From: a virus
DNA length: 25,158 bases
IMG/VR virus record: IMGVR_UViG_3300025141_000681
Coordinates: 1 to 25,158 of that record
Reading direction: 5' to 3' (one strand)
Both the position numbers and the translations under genes were made by a program. Below the pieces are notes generated by a model. It was not told the origin of the DNA. It ran no database searches and saw only the letters and a program-made list of their open reading frames with translations. The stretch's first letter is position 1. Every line of letters begins with the position of its first letter. This document shows, piece after piece, positions 1 through 6,421 of this stretch.

Positions 1-54
1 TTGGAACTGTTGGAACTGTTGGAACTGTTGGAACTGCTAGAAATGTTGAGATAT
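1..54. repeat. 9-bp tandem repeat at left edge
   Basis: Four perfect copies of TTGGAACTG (1-36) are followed by two decayed copies (37-54). All three forward frames stay open here for a while: frame 1 reads Leu-Glu-Leu triplets to a TAG at 55-57; frame 3 reads Gly-Thr-Val triplets, a collagen-like G-X-Y pattern, to a TAA at 63-65. The array is cut by the window edge, so its true length and reading frame cannot be told. A period of 9 keeps any frame intact when copy number changes, as expected of a repeat inside a gene's 3' end. Confidence 0.85.
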
Positions 55-65
55 TAGGAGGCTAA
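3..65 (+). CDS. possible 3' end of an upstream gene (frame uncertain)
   Basis: Frame 3 gives four Gly-Thr-Val/Ala triplets, then RNVEILGG and a TAA stop, which reads like a natural C-terminus with a collagen-like stretch. Frame 1 (Leu-Glu-Leu repeats, stop at 55-57) is an equally open alternative. The gene body lies outside the window, so neither product nor frame can be settled. What follows (66-228) is AT-rich and regulatory in character, consistent with a gene ending here. Confidence 0.3.
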   Translation, partial: GTVGTVGTVGTARNVEILGG

Positions 66-97
66 GAGGTTGATAGTCAGATTATTAGACCGACTTG

Positions 98-116
98 TTA
101 ACAATTTAATTGTTAA
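98..116. promoter_or_regulatory. 19-bp palindrome, operator candidate (type B, copy 1)
   Basis: TTAACAATTTAATTGTTAA has perfect 8-bp arms (98-105 and 109-116) around a 3-bp centre. It lies about 50 bp upstream of the -7 element at 168. A closely related 19-bp element lies at 1945-1963, upstream of the terminase genes. Binding by a dimeric repressor or activator is an inference. Confidence 0.5.
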
Positions 117-126
117 TAACTTTTTT

Positions 127-147
127 AACATTTTACAAGAAAATGTT
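127..147. promoter_or_regulatory. 21-bp palindrome, operator candidate (type A, copy 1)
   Basis: Pattern AACATTT-N7-AAATGTT, here with 8-bp perfect arms. It ends on the -33 element of the promoter at 145-175, so a bound protein would cover the sigma contact. The same pattern with the same 21-bp length occurs at 24952-24972 just upstream of the other good promoter. There is no T-tract after it, so it is not a terminator for the + strand. Confidence 0.6.
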
Positions 148-175
148 GATTATTTAAATATTTATTGTATCTTTG
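145..175 (+). promoter_or_regulatory. Bacteroidota-type promoter for the small-gene cluster
   Basis: GTTG at 145-148, a 19-bp spacer, and TATCTTTG at 168-175 match the Bacteroidota housekeeping pattern (TTTG, about 19 bp, TAnnTTTG). The start codon at 229 lies about 50 nt downstream of the expected transcription start. The -33 half overlaps the type A palindrome, suggesting repression. Confidence 0.7.
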
Positions 176-228
176 CCTTGTCAATAATTAAAAGACAATA
201 AAACAAAATTAACTAAATTAAAAAAACA

Positions 229-513
229 ATGAAAACAATTAACAGGCACAATCAATCAATCCAATGCAAACTAACTTTATTAGAGGGTGACACATTGTAT
301 CCAAAATACCTATTAGAAACAAGTTGCAGGGGGTTTGAAAATAGTTATAGTATAAAAACTAAGGTCTGCGGATTAAATGAGTGCAGCGAAAAAAGTTTAT
401 ATTTTGGCGTATCTTCTGCAGTTTGTTTAAACCTAGACAATACAAACGAAGAAACGTTAATAAATGAAGCAATTGAAGACATTTTTTCAGAACTAACGCA
501 AGAGAATTACTAA
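229..513 (+). CDS. hypothetical small protein (94 aa)
   Basis: Product not recognised. It is soluble-looking, with five cysteines (near residues 13, 33, 47, 52 and 66) and an acidic C-terminal helix-like stretch. The ATG follows the promoter at 145-175 by about 50 nt and sits behind an A-rich leader containing ATTAACTAAA, which recurs before neighbouring small genes. It is the first gene of a cluster of short genes ending at the terminator near 1373. An early or accessory phage role is likely from position only; no function can be assigned. Confidence 0.6.
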   Translation: MKTINRHNQSIQCKLTLLEGDTLYPKYLLETSCRGFENSYSIKTKVCGLNECSEKSLYFGVSSAVCLNLDNTNEETLINEAIEDIFSELTQENY

Positions 514-570
514 AGTCTATTACTAGCGAAACAAAACGCAATAAAACAAAATTAACCAAACTATAAAAAA

Positions 571-945
571 ATGAATACAGAAACAATCAAAACAGAATTA
601 CAAGAGTACATCGCCGACGAATTACACAACGTCAACATAGATAATATGATTAGTAGAGGTCAAGACGTCCATGAATTACACCAAGAACTATTTAATCAAG
701 ACTATTATTTAATCGGTTATTATAAGTGTGAAGAGTGGTTAAAGCATCACAACATTAATATATTTGATGGTATCAACTTTGTACAAGATTGGGAAAAAGA
801 AAACTTTGGAGAGTTTAAACAATACACAAACGCAGAACAACTAGTTAACATGATAGTGTATATAATAGGCCAAGAGATACTACAAAAAGCAAAAGATATA
901 AACGCTTTAAATGATGTGTTTAAGTTCGCAGAAGTAAAAATGTAA
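571..945 (+). CDS. hypothetical phage protein (124 aa)
   Basis: Not recognised as a named family. It is rich in Glu, Asp and Asn and probably alpha-helical. A central block (SRGQDVHEL then YYKCEEWLKHH) recalls small Bacteroidota phage proteins and also partly resembles the 59-residue product at 1175-1354 (ARGQQDEF then YWDNHI), so the two may be distant paralogues. Its leader (539-570) repeats 21 of 22 bases of the leader of the gene at 229. It lies 57 nt after that gene and is probably in the same transcript. Confidence 0.65.
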   Translation: MNTETIKTELQEYIADELHNVNIDNMISRGQDVHELHQELFNQDYYLIGYYKCEEWLKHHNINIFDGINFVQDWEKENFGEFKQYTNAEQLVNMIVYIIGQEILQKAKDINALNDVFKFAEVKM

Positions 946-950
946 ACAAC

Positions 951-1058
951 ACAAACATATATATATGGACTAAAGACTTTGCAAATGTAGTGGCTGAAAC
1001 CTTTAGAAGTATTAAAAAAGCAAAAGAATATATTAATCAATTAAATAAAAACAATTAA
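951..1058 (+). CDS. small open frame without a normal start
   Basis: The frame reads a protein-like sequence, with YIWTKDFANVVAETF followed by a Lys-rich helix, ending at TAA 1056-1058. It has no ATG: candidates are GTG at 990 (about 22 aa) or a -1 frame shift out of the gene ending at 945, with which it overlaps from 924. It may be a gene that lost its start, a fused C-terminal extension of the upstream product, or chance. The coding-like composition is the only support. Confidence 0.3.
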   Translation, partial: TNIYIWTKDFANVVAETFRSIKKAKEYINQLNKNN

Positions 1059-1062
1059 ACAA

Positions 1063-1158
1063 ATGAGAGAAAAAATATTAATGCAAATTGAATTATTTGA
1101 AGACGGACAAATTAACGTCTATGAATTTATAAAACAATTAAAAATAATTATTAACTAA
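1063..1158 (+). CDS. very small protein (31 aa)
   Basis: The ATG at 1063 follows an A-rich stretch and gives a 31-residue amphipathic peptide with acidic and hydrophobic residues (contains LFEDGQINVYEF). No family recognised. It lies between two other small genes with 4- and 16-nt gaps, the spacing of a real small-gene cluster. Length makes this only moderately secure. Confidence 0.4.
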   Translation: MREKILMQIELFEDGQINVYEFIKQLKIIIN

Positions 1159-1174
1159 CTAAAAAAATAAACAA

Positions 1175-1354
1175 ATGAAAACACAAACAAACTTAAAAGG
1201 ATTTTTAAAAGAAGATTTAAAAAAATTAGAATATCATACACAAGAAATTATAAACAATATTTATGCAAGAGGGCAACAAGATGAATTTAAAAAGGATATT
1301 GAAAAAATAGAGGGTATTTTAATTTATTGGGATAATCATATTAACAAACTTTAA
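1175..1354 (+). CDS. hypothetical helical protein (59 aa)
   Basis: The ATG at 1175 lies behind the leader ATTAACTAACTAAAAAAA, the same type as before the genes at 229 and 571. The product is Lys/Glu-rich and probably helical throughout. Its core (YARGQQDEF then ILIYWDNHI) resembles the middle of the 124-residue product at 571-945. It is the last gene before the terminator at 1373-1398. No function can be named. Confidence 0.55.
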   Translation: MKTQTNLKGFLKEDLKKLEYHTQEIINNIYARGQQDEFKKDIEKIEGILIYWDNHINKL

Positions 1355-1372
1355 TAACTAATAAGGACAATT

Positions 1373-1398
1373 AAACCATCTTAACGGATGGTTTTTTT
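1373..1398 (+). terminator. rho-independent terminator of the small-gene cluster
   Basis: Perfect 8-bp stem AAACCATC (1373-1380) and GATGGTTT (1387-1394) with a 6-nt loop, running into a 7-T tract (1392-1398). It lies 18 nt after the stop of the 59-residue gene and closes the left transcription unit. Confidence 0.85.
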
Positions 1399-1583
1399 GT
1401 GCTTAATATCTACATACTATAAGCATATAAAACACTCTTAAAAGCATTTAAAATGATTAGTTATATTTTGTTAAATGTTTGTTAAATTAGAATTAATTTG
1501 TTTTGATTTGTTAGATTTTTCTCTTTACAGATACAAATCTTTATAAAAAAAAAGATATTATTTTTAATAATTACAAAGAATTT

Positions 1584-1637
1584 CCAGAACTTAAGCAGGT
1601 TTTAGTTTGGCCAGAACTTAAGCAGGTTTTAGTTTGG
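1584..1637. repeat. perfect 27-bp tandem duplication
   Basis: Two identical, directly adjacent 27-bp units occupy 1584-1610 and 1611-1637. Each begins CCAGAACTTAAGCAGG and ends TTTAGTTTGG. In one forward frame each unit encodes PELKQVLVW, and that frame is open from about 1516 to a TGA at 1672 but has no start codon. The 18 bases 1575-1592, overlapping the first unit, recur exactly at 3490-3507 inside terL, where both encode KEFPEL. Confidence 0.9.
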
Positions 1638-1811
1638 TTCTTTAATTTTAAAAGGGGATTAAAAAAATATTGAGGGGTTGAATTCCGTAAATCGTATACC
1701 ATACAACTCTTTGACCATACACCCCTACACGTTCAAAACCAAAGTTCAATTTTATAAACTCTATGTTTTATTTAAACATCTATTTAAAAAGGTTGGTACA
1801 CACTTTGCGAT

Positions 1812-1895
1812 ATGAGCAATGATGTTTACTATAGGTTTGAGGACGATTATAAGGTGTTAAGAAATGTACATAGTCTTATAAGAGGACGAAGTTAG
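1812..1895 (+). CDS. doubtful 27-aa open frame
   Basis: ATG at 1812 to TAG at 1893-1895, peptide beginning MSNDVYYRFEDDYK. The codons look reasonable and it sits in an otherwise empty gap, but the length is within chance expectation and no family is recognised. Recorded as a weak candidate only. Confidence 0.2.
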   Translation: MSNDVYYRFEDDYKVLRNVHSLIRGRS

Positions 1896-1944
1896 TGTTT
1901 TAAAAATATAGTTTTTCATAGTTTTGTTACAATAGATAATAATG

Positions 1945-1963
1945 TTAACAATTGGTTGTTCAA
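1945..1963. promoter_or_regulatory. 19-bp palindrome, operator candidate (type B, copy 2)
   Basis: TTAACAATTGGTTGTTCAA matches the element at 98-116 at 15 of 19 positions, including the outer arm bases. It lies 52 nt before the ATG of the terminase small subunit gene. Control of the late operon by the same regulator as the left promoter is an inference. Confidence 0.45.
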
Positions 1964-2015
1964 TTTTATATTATAATTAGGAAAGTAGAAAAGAAAGTTT
2001 TTGTATTTTGGCGAG

Positions 2016-2429
2016 ATGGAAGAAAAGAAATTAGGGGAGGAAGCACGAAAGAAGCGACCTCAACTTGGCAAGATAGATGAGAATTATAATAAGACTCCTA
2101 AATCACTATTGCCAAAAAATAAAGAACTAAGGCAGATAGCAAAGATGACTAGGAAGTCATTAGCATATGCTTTAGAAGGACAGCCAGTAAAGATTAAGAT
2201 GGCATTAGATATTTTATTTGAGGAAGACCCTAGAGCCTACATAGATGCTATAGCAAAATTAATGAACTATGCTATCCCAAAATTATCATCAACAGAAATC
2301 AAGAAAGACACCGATACTAAGATTGAGATTAAATTAAATGAAGGGGCTACCCTTGAAGATATTAAAAATCAAATTAGAGGTCTTGATGATACGGAAGATA
2401 TTGACTATACAGAATTAGATGACCAGTAA
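2016..2429 (+). CDS. terS: terminase small subunit-like protein (137 aa)
   Basis: Probable DNA-recognition subunit of the packaging motor. The assignment rests on position directly before terL, size, and character: a basic N-terminal half (Lys/Arg-rich around residues 5-45), a helical middle (EDPRAYIDAIAKLMNYAIPK) and an acidic C-terminus (DDTEDIDYTELDDQ) that could contact the large subunit. The middle helix resembles small terminases of Bacteroidota phages. I chose ATG 2016; a TTG at 2001 is possible but less likely. It overlaps terL by 11 nt, implying translational coupling. Confidence 0.65.
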   Translation: MEEKKLGEEARKKRPQLGKIDENYNKTPKSLLPKNKELRQIAKMTRKSLAYALEGQPVKIKMALDILFEEDPRAYIDAIAKLMNYAIPKLSSTEIKKDTDTKIEIKLNEGATLEDIKNQIRGLDDTEDIDYTELDDQ

Positions 2430-3864
2430 AAAACTATTAAAGTTTGCTCTTGAAAAGAAACTATGTGAAATGAGTTTCTATGAGTTCTTTAAAAAGGCTT
2501 GGCATGTAGTAGAGCCATCAGTACCTCTGTCTACAAATTGGCATCATAAATATATATGCGATATACTACAGGTAGAGTGTGAGAGAATAATAAAACAAGA
2601 ACCAAAAACAAAAGACATAATTATTAACGTACCATTTAGAAGTACAAAGTCTTTGATAGTTACTGTTATGTTTCCAGTATGGGCTTGGATAAAATCTCCA
2701 AAACTAAGATTCATTACCTCATCATATTCTGCAACACTATCTATTGAACTATCAACAAAATCAAGAGATATAATATTTAGTGAATGGTTTAAAAGAAGAT
2801 GGGAAGATGTTTTCTTTATTAAGAAAGACCAAAACTTAAAAGAGAGATATGAGAATAATCATATTGGTATGCGAAGAGCAACCTCTGTTGGAGGTACTGT
2901 AACAGGGCAGGGTGGGGACTTCCTAATAGTGGATGACCCCCTATCACCACAAATGGCAAACTCAGCAACCGAAAGAGATAATGCTAATGAGTGGTACAGG
3001 ACAACATTCTACTCAAGATTAAATCAAGCAGACATTGGGGTGAGAATAATTATTATGCAAAGAATACATGAAGAAGATTTAAGTGGATTCTTATTAGATA
3101 GAGAAACAAGATTAAATTATAAACACATATGTATACCAGCAACTAATGAAAATGGAAACATAAAACCAAAATCATTAGAGAAGTTCTACGATAAAGATAG
3201 TGGTTTATTTTGGGAGGATAGGTTTAGTAAAAAAATATTAGATGATTACAAAAGTGCTTTAGGGACTTATGGGTATGCTGGACAACTACAACAAACACCC
3301 ACACCACTAGATAGTGGGATGATACATAGAGATTGGTTTAGGGTAGATAGACACAAAAGAGAGGAAGCGACAGTAAACTTTATTATAGACCCAGCGTATA
3401 CTGCAAATCAAAAGAACGACCCCTCAGCATTATTAGCATATACCTATGTAGACAATAAGTGGCAGATAGTAGATTGTACAAATGTGAGAAAAGAATTTCC
3501 AGAACTTGTTAGGTTTATACCTGAGTGGGTGCAGAAAAATGGGTACACAAATAAGAGTAGGATATATGTAGAGCCAAAAGCATCTGGTAAGTCTATAGTA
3601 CAAACATTAGTTAGGGAAACAGGGTTGAATATAAAAGAAGATAAACCACCAACAAAAGATAAGGTAGCAAGAGTAAGTGATATTAGTGCTTCACTTGAAA
3701 GTGGCAGGGTTAGTTTATTGCATGGTAGATGGAACGAAGAGTTTTTAGACCAACTATCTAAATTCCCATCAGCCAAACATGATGACATGGTAGACTGTTT
3801 AGTGATGGCTGTTAACAAAGAAATTTGGGGGAACGGTAAGGGGAAGATAGTTTATTTTAATTAA
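2419..3864 (+). CDS. terL: terminase large subunit (481 aa)
   Basis: ATPase-nuclease that packages DNA into procapsids at the portal. Visible parts: an ATPase domain (about residues 35-240) with Walker A-like VPFRSTKS at 71-78, Walker B FLIVDD at 168-173, and a likely coupling region before residue 215; then an RNase H-like nuclease with Asp324 (FIIDPAYT), Glu385 (YVEPKASG) and the HDDMVD acidic cluster at 454-459. The nucleotide loop lacks the usual glycine before Lys-Ser, although Arg74, Lys77 and Ser78 are kept. Length is normal for the family. It starts inside the end of the small subunit gene. Bases 3490-3507 match the gap upstream of terS exactly. Confidence 0.95.
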   Translation: MTSKKLLKFALEKKLCEMSFYEFFKKAWHVVEPSVPLSTNWHHKYICDILQVECERIIKQEPKTKDIIINVPFRSTKSLIVTVMFPVWAWIKSPKLRFITSSYSATLSIELSTKSRDIIFSEWFKRRWEDVFFIKKDQNLKERYENNHIGMRRATSVGGTVTGQGGDFLIVDDPLSPQMANSATERDNANEWYRTTFYSRLNQADIGVRIIIMQRIHEEDLSGFLLDRETRLNYKHICIPATNENGNIKPKSLEKFYDKDSGLFWEDRFSKKILDDYKSALGTYGYAGQLQQTPTPLDSGMIHRDWFRVDRHKREEATVNFIIDPAYTANQKNDPSALLAYTYVDNKWQIVDCTNVRKEFPELVRFIPEWVQKNGYTNKSRIYVEPKASGKSIVQTLVRETGLNIKEDKPPTKDKVARVSDISASLESGRVSLLHGRWNEEFLDQLSKFPSAKHDDMVDCLVMAVNKEIWGNGKGKIVYFN

Positions 3865-3911
3865 TTTTTCAGTTTGTTAGAAAATTATGAAAATATTTAG
3901 AATAAGGAGTG

Positions 3912-3919
3912 TAATTTTG
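3912..3919 (+). promoter_or_regulatory. isolated -7 element
   Basis: TAATTTTG fits the Bacteroidota -7 pattern TAnnTTTG and lies 28 nt before the ATG at 3948, in the 83-nt gap after terL. No TTTG or TTG is found at the expected 17-23-bp distance upstream, so promoter activity is doubtful. Confidence 0.25.
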
Positions 3920-3947
3920 TGTCGTTTTGAATAATTATCATAAAACT

Positions 3948-4388
3948 ATGAAAGATAGTGAAGTAATTTACTTAAATGACGACCACGAAAAAATTGTGGA
4001 CAAGCACATTAAGGGAGTTAAGAAATTAATGTATTATGCTACTGAACAAGTAGGTACTGGTAAATATCAAGATTTCTTGAGTATTATGAAATCTATATAT
4101 CTGTACTCTAATAATTTTTACAACACTATGTTAAAAAAAAGAGAGTATGATGAGGGGGAGATGGCAGAATTTATATTTTTAATTCCAAATATGTCTTTTT
4201 ATACTTCTATTGGTTTCTTAACAGCCCTTAAAGATGGTGATAATGATTTAATGTTGAGAGATAAACTAGAAAGGATTGGGTTTAACTGTGAGAACACTAC
4301 AGCAGAATTAGCAGACGTATTATTTGAAGAAAATGAAAAAAAGAAGTTTTTTAATACCTCAGTTGACGAAAAAATAAATCAAAACTAA
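3948..4388 (+). CDS. hypothetical protein upstream of tail chaperones (146 aa)
   Basis: Not recognised. It appears to be a helical soluble protein with a His/Asp-containing N-terminus and an acidic, Lys-rich C-terminus (FEENEKKKFF). I chose ATG 3948; the frame is also open to a TTG at 3927, which would start only 7 nt after the -7-like element. The next gene starts 4 nt after its stop, so it belongs to the tail-chaperone operon. A role in tail assembly is possible from context only. Confidence 0.75.
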   Translation: MKDSEVIYLNDDHEKIVDKHIKGVKKLMYYATEQVGTGKYQDFLSIMKSIYLYSNNFYNTMLKKREYDEGEMAEFIFLIPNMSFYTSIGFLTALKDGDNDLMLRDKLERIGFNCENTTAELADVLFEENEKKKFFNTSVDEKINQN

Positions 4389-4392
4389 TTAT

Positions 4393-5073
4393 ATGATACA
4401 AATTAAAATTCAAGACAAAAACTATGACATCCCAACCAAGTGGAAAGACATGAAGTTGAATTATTGGTGTGGGCTATATGCTATAATCAATAAGTATAAC
4501 AAAAGAGATGAAGAAGGGAATGTCATAGAAGCAGAACACTCAGAGGTAGAACTATTAAAAATGAATAGAGATATTTTTATGTACTTAACTGAGTTGAAGG
4601 CAGAAGAAATGAATCAACTTGATTTAGAGAGTGTGAATAGTGCTGTCAATGCTTTTGCTGGGGCTTTAGAAGAATATAAGCCACAAGGGATAGAAAAATT
4701 TGAGTTAGATGGTGAGGTGTATTATTTCCCAAAAGAATTTTTAAAAAGAAATACATTTGGAGATTACATAGAGTCTACACACTTAGATAGTACAATAAAG
4801 ATAATGAAGCATGGAAGATTTGATGTGTTACCAGAACAAATGGCAATACTATGTAGAGCAATAGGAGAGGAGTATGATGATGATGTTATCCCCCCTAAAA
4901 CAGAAAAATTCAAGGAATTGACAATGGACATAGTTTGGGAGTTCAGTTTTTTTTTGACTATGCAAAGCGTAAAATTAACAAGGACTTTCCAAATGTTTTT
5001 GGGGAAAACAGAAGAGGAAGTGGAACAGGCAAAAACAGAGTTTCTACAGTTGGACTCTACAACAAGTTCATAA
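4393..5073 (+). CDS. tail assembly chaperone, first frame (gpG-like, 226 aa)
   Basis: Probable chaperone that coats the tape measure during tail-tube assembly, analogous to lambda gpG. Support: size, acidic helical character, location among tail genes, and above all the gene layout: an overlapping -1 frame runs from 4899 to 5273. The N-terminus (KIQDKNYDIPTKWKDMKL) resembles Bacteroidota phage chaperone-like proteins. Reading past the T9 run gives the short form; slipping gives a longer fusion of about 293 residues. It is oddly far from the tape measure gene (12550), with five genes between. Sequence similarity to gpG itself is not claimed. Confidence 0.6.
   Translation: MIQIKIQDKNYDIPTKWKDMKLNYWCGLYAIINKYNKRDEEGNVIEAEHSEVELLKMNRDIFMYLTELKAEEMNQLDLESVNSAVNAFAGALEEYKPQGIEKFELDGEVYYFPKEFLKRNTFGDYIESTHLDSTIKIMKHGRFDVLPEQMAILCRAIGEEYDDDVIPPKTEKFKELTMDIVWEFSFFLTMQSVKLTRTFQMFLGKTEEEVEQAKTEFLQLDSTTSS
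4947..4953 (+). promoter_or_regulatory. candidate -1 ribosomal slippery site
   Basis: A run of nine T (4947-4955) contains the canonical heptamer T TTT TTT in phase with the first frame (codons 186-187). After a -1 slip decoding continues as TTT GAC into the second frame, which is open to 5273. A second, weaker candidate is G GGG AAA at 5001-5007, where only the P-site codon re-pairs fully. No obvious stimulatory stem was identified. Confidence 0.55.
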
Positions 5074-5273
5074 AACCATATGGCTGGTTAAACAGTTTGT
5101 ATATGGTGGCAGAAAAAAAGATATTTAGAGTGGATGGACAAAACGATATAGAAAGTGTTAAAAGAACAGACTTGTATAAGGTTTTAACTTATTTAAGTTG
5201 GAATACTGCTAAGAATGATTATGAAATTGCTGTTCAGGAAAAAATACATAATAAAAACAATATAACATTATAA
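4953..5273 (+). CDS. tail assembly chaperone, frameshifted extension (gpT-like)
   Basis: This frame is open from 4899 to TAA 5271-5273 and has no ATG suited to independent translation; a TTG at 4935 is the only early start. Its C-terminal part (KPYGWLNSLYMVAEKKIFRV then YKVLTYLSW) resembles the second-frame chaperone of other Bacteroidota siphophages as I remember it. It is most simply the -1 extension of the upstream chaperone, giving a gpG-gpT type fusion. The next gene starts 2 nt after the stop. Confidence 0.6.
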   Translation, partial: FDYAKRKINKDFPNVFGENRRGSGTGKNRVSTVGLYNKFIKPYGWLNSLYMVAEKKIFRVDGQNDIESVKRTDLYKVLTYLSWNTAKNDYEIAVQEKIHNKNNITL

Positions 5274-5275
5274 CA

Positions 5276-6418
5276 ATGGCAATAACAAGATTAACAGATA
5301 TAGTATCAGTATTTGAAAGCAAGTGGACTTATGGAGATGTTAAGTTTGGTTATGAAGGAGAGGTAAACCAAGACCATGACACACAATACCCATTAATGCT
5401 TATTCAACCTCCTGAATCTACAATACCTACAATATATGATGGTAGGGAGGAGTATACATTTGAGATAAATTTTTATAATTTATATTCACAAGCGGCACAA
5501 TCGGTAGTAGCACTACAGCAAAGATGGGACAACTTACAAGACTTGGCTAATGAGTGGCTAGATTTTGTTTTAAAGAACTATCAAGATGCAACAGTTGAGG
5601 CTTACTTAAATGATGAAAGTATTGAGATTGAAAGAGTGAAGGAAGTAGCAAATGATAAATTAGTTCAACTAAAACTAACATTCACAATGAGTGGGTTTAC
5701 AAAATGCTTTAGACCAGTATCTAATTACCCATCAGACTTCTCTGATTTGGTAGTTTGGTTAAAAGCAGATAGTGGGGCTACATTTGATATACCATCTAAA
5801 AGAGTTAGTGCTTGGGCTGACCAATCTGGAAATAGTAATAGCGTGGCACAGGCTACAACTGCAAATCAACCATTAAGGAATGGTTATGATGGGGCTAACG
5901 ATAAAACATACCTTTCTTTTGATGGGACTAATGATGGTCTTACTTCAAATTCAAACTGTCCTATCTCTAGCAATAGTTATACTGTATTTGTTGTTGCAAA
6001 ACAAAATGCAGCAGATGCTAGTACGTTACCAGTATTTAGTTACGTTAGTGGTGCTAATCTGATTTCAGTTGGGTTTACTGAGAATAAATTTCATTCTCTT
6101 GTTGCTGATGGAACTACGACTCTTCAGTCAAGTAGTAGAGATTCTAGTAATTATGGATTAATAGCAACAGGGCTGGATGGAAGTACAGGAAGATTAAAAA
6201 CTTCTATCAATGATAGTTCAGATGCAGTAGATTCAAGTGGTTCTTGGGATGATACTACAACTTTTAATGGGGCTGCTTTTGCTATAGGACGTAAGAAAGG
6301 TGTGGAGGTGTTTACAAATACAAATGTTGAAGAGGTTATTGTTTACAATAGAGAGTTAACTGATAGTGAAAAAACAGATATAAAAAATTATTTAAATTAT
6401 AAATATAAAATATATTAA
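5276..6418 (+). CDS. tail protein with C-terminal LamG/concanavalin-like domain (380 aa)
   Basis: Two parts are visible. Residues 1 to about 148 resemble a small tail-completion or terminator-type protein of Bacteroidota phages (mixed strands, ending near TMSGFTKCFRP). Residues about 150-380 form a LamG/concanavalin-like jelly roll: it opens with LVVWLKADSG, continues with VSAWADQSGNSN and LSFDGTNDG, and ends with the hallmark strand and helix VEEVIVYNRELTDSEK and NYLNYKYKIY. Such domains bind glycans, so the protein probably displays a lectin on the virion. The surrounding genes are all tail genes. Which step of tail assembly the N-terminal part serves is inferred. Confidence 0.75.
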   Translation: MAITRLTDIVSVFESKWTYGDVKFGYEGEVNQDHDTQYPLMLIQPPESTIPTIYDGREEYTFEINFYNLYSQAAQSVVALQQRWDNLQDLANEWLDFVLKNYQDATVEAYLNDESIEIERVKEVANDKLVQLKLTFTMSGFTKCFRPVSNYPSDFSDLVVWLKADSGATFDIPSKRVSAWADQSGNSNSVAQATTANQPLRNGYDGANDKTYLSFDGTNDGLTSNSNCPISSNSYTVFVVAKQNAADASTLPVFSYVSGANLISVGFTENKFHSLVADGTTTLQSSSRDSSNYGLIATGLDGSTGRLKTSINDSSDAVDSSGSWDDTTTFNGAAFAIGRKKGVEVFTNTNVEEVIVYNRELTDSEKTDIKNYLNYKYKIY

Positions 6419-6421
6419 GAT

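Larger units (their letters stand above)
1399..2015. other. long gap before the terminase genes
   Basis: No convincing gene. It holds a 27-bp tandem duplication (1584-1637), a 17-bp inverted repeat ATGTTT-N5-AAACAT (1763-1779), a less AT-rich patch around 1676-1740, a 27-codon ATG open frame (1812-1895) and the palindrome at 1945-1963. No promoter with both elements was found. A packaging start site (cos or pac) is often near terS, and this gap is the natural place for one, but no sequence proof is visible. Confidence 0.6.

Noticed and set aside
1584-1637. CRISPR array
   Set aside because: Only two units with no spacer between them.
1516-1674. Gene covering the 27-bp duplication
   Set aside because: The frame is open for about 50 codons but has no start codon and its content is dominated by the duplication.
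3444-3818. 124-aa minus-strand open frame opposite terL
   Set aside because: Overlaps the nuclease active-site region of terL; composition is that of antisense.
4935-5273. Independent gene starting at TTG 4935
   Set aside because: It would begin inside the chaperone frame at a poor start; the -1 frameshift explains the overlap better.
5880-6062. 60-aa open frame inside the LamG gene
   Set aside because: Shadow frame: low-complexity hydrophobic translation inside a clearly coding domain.
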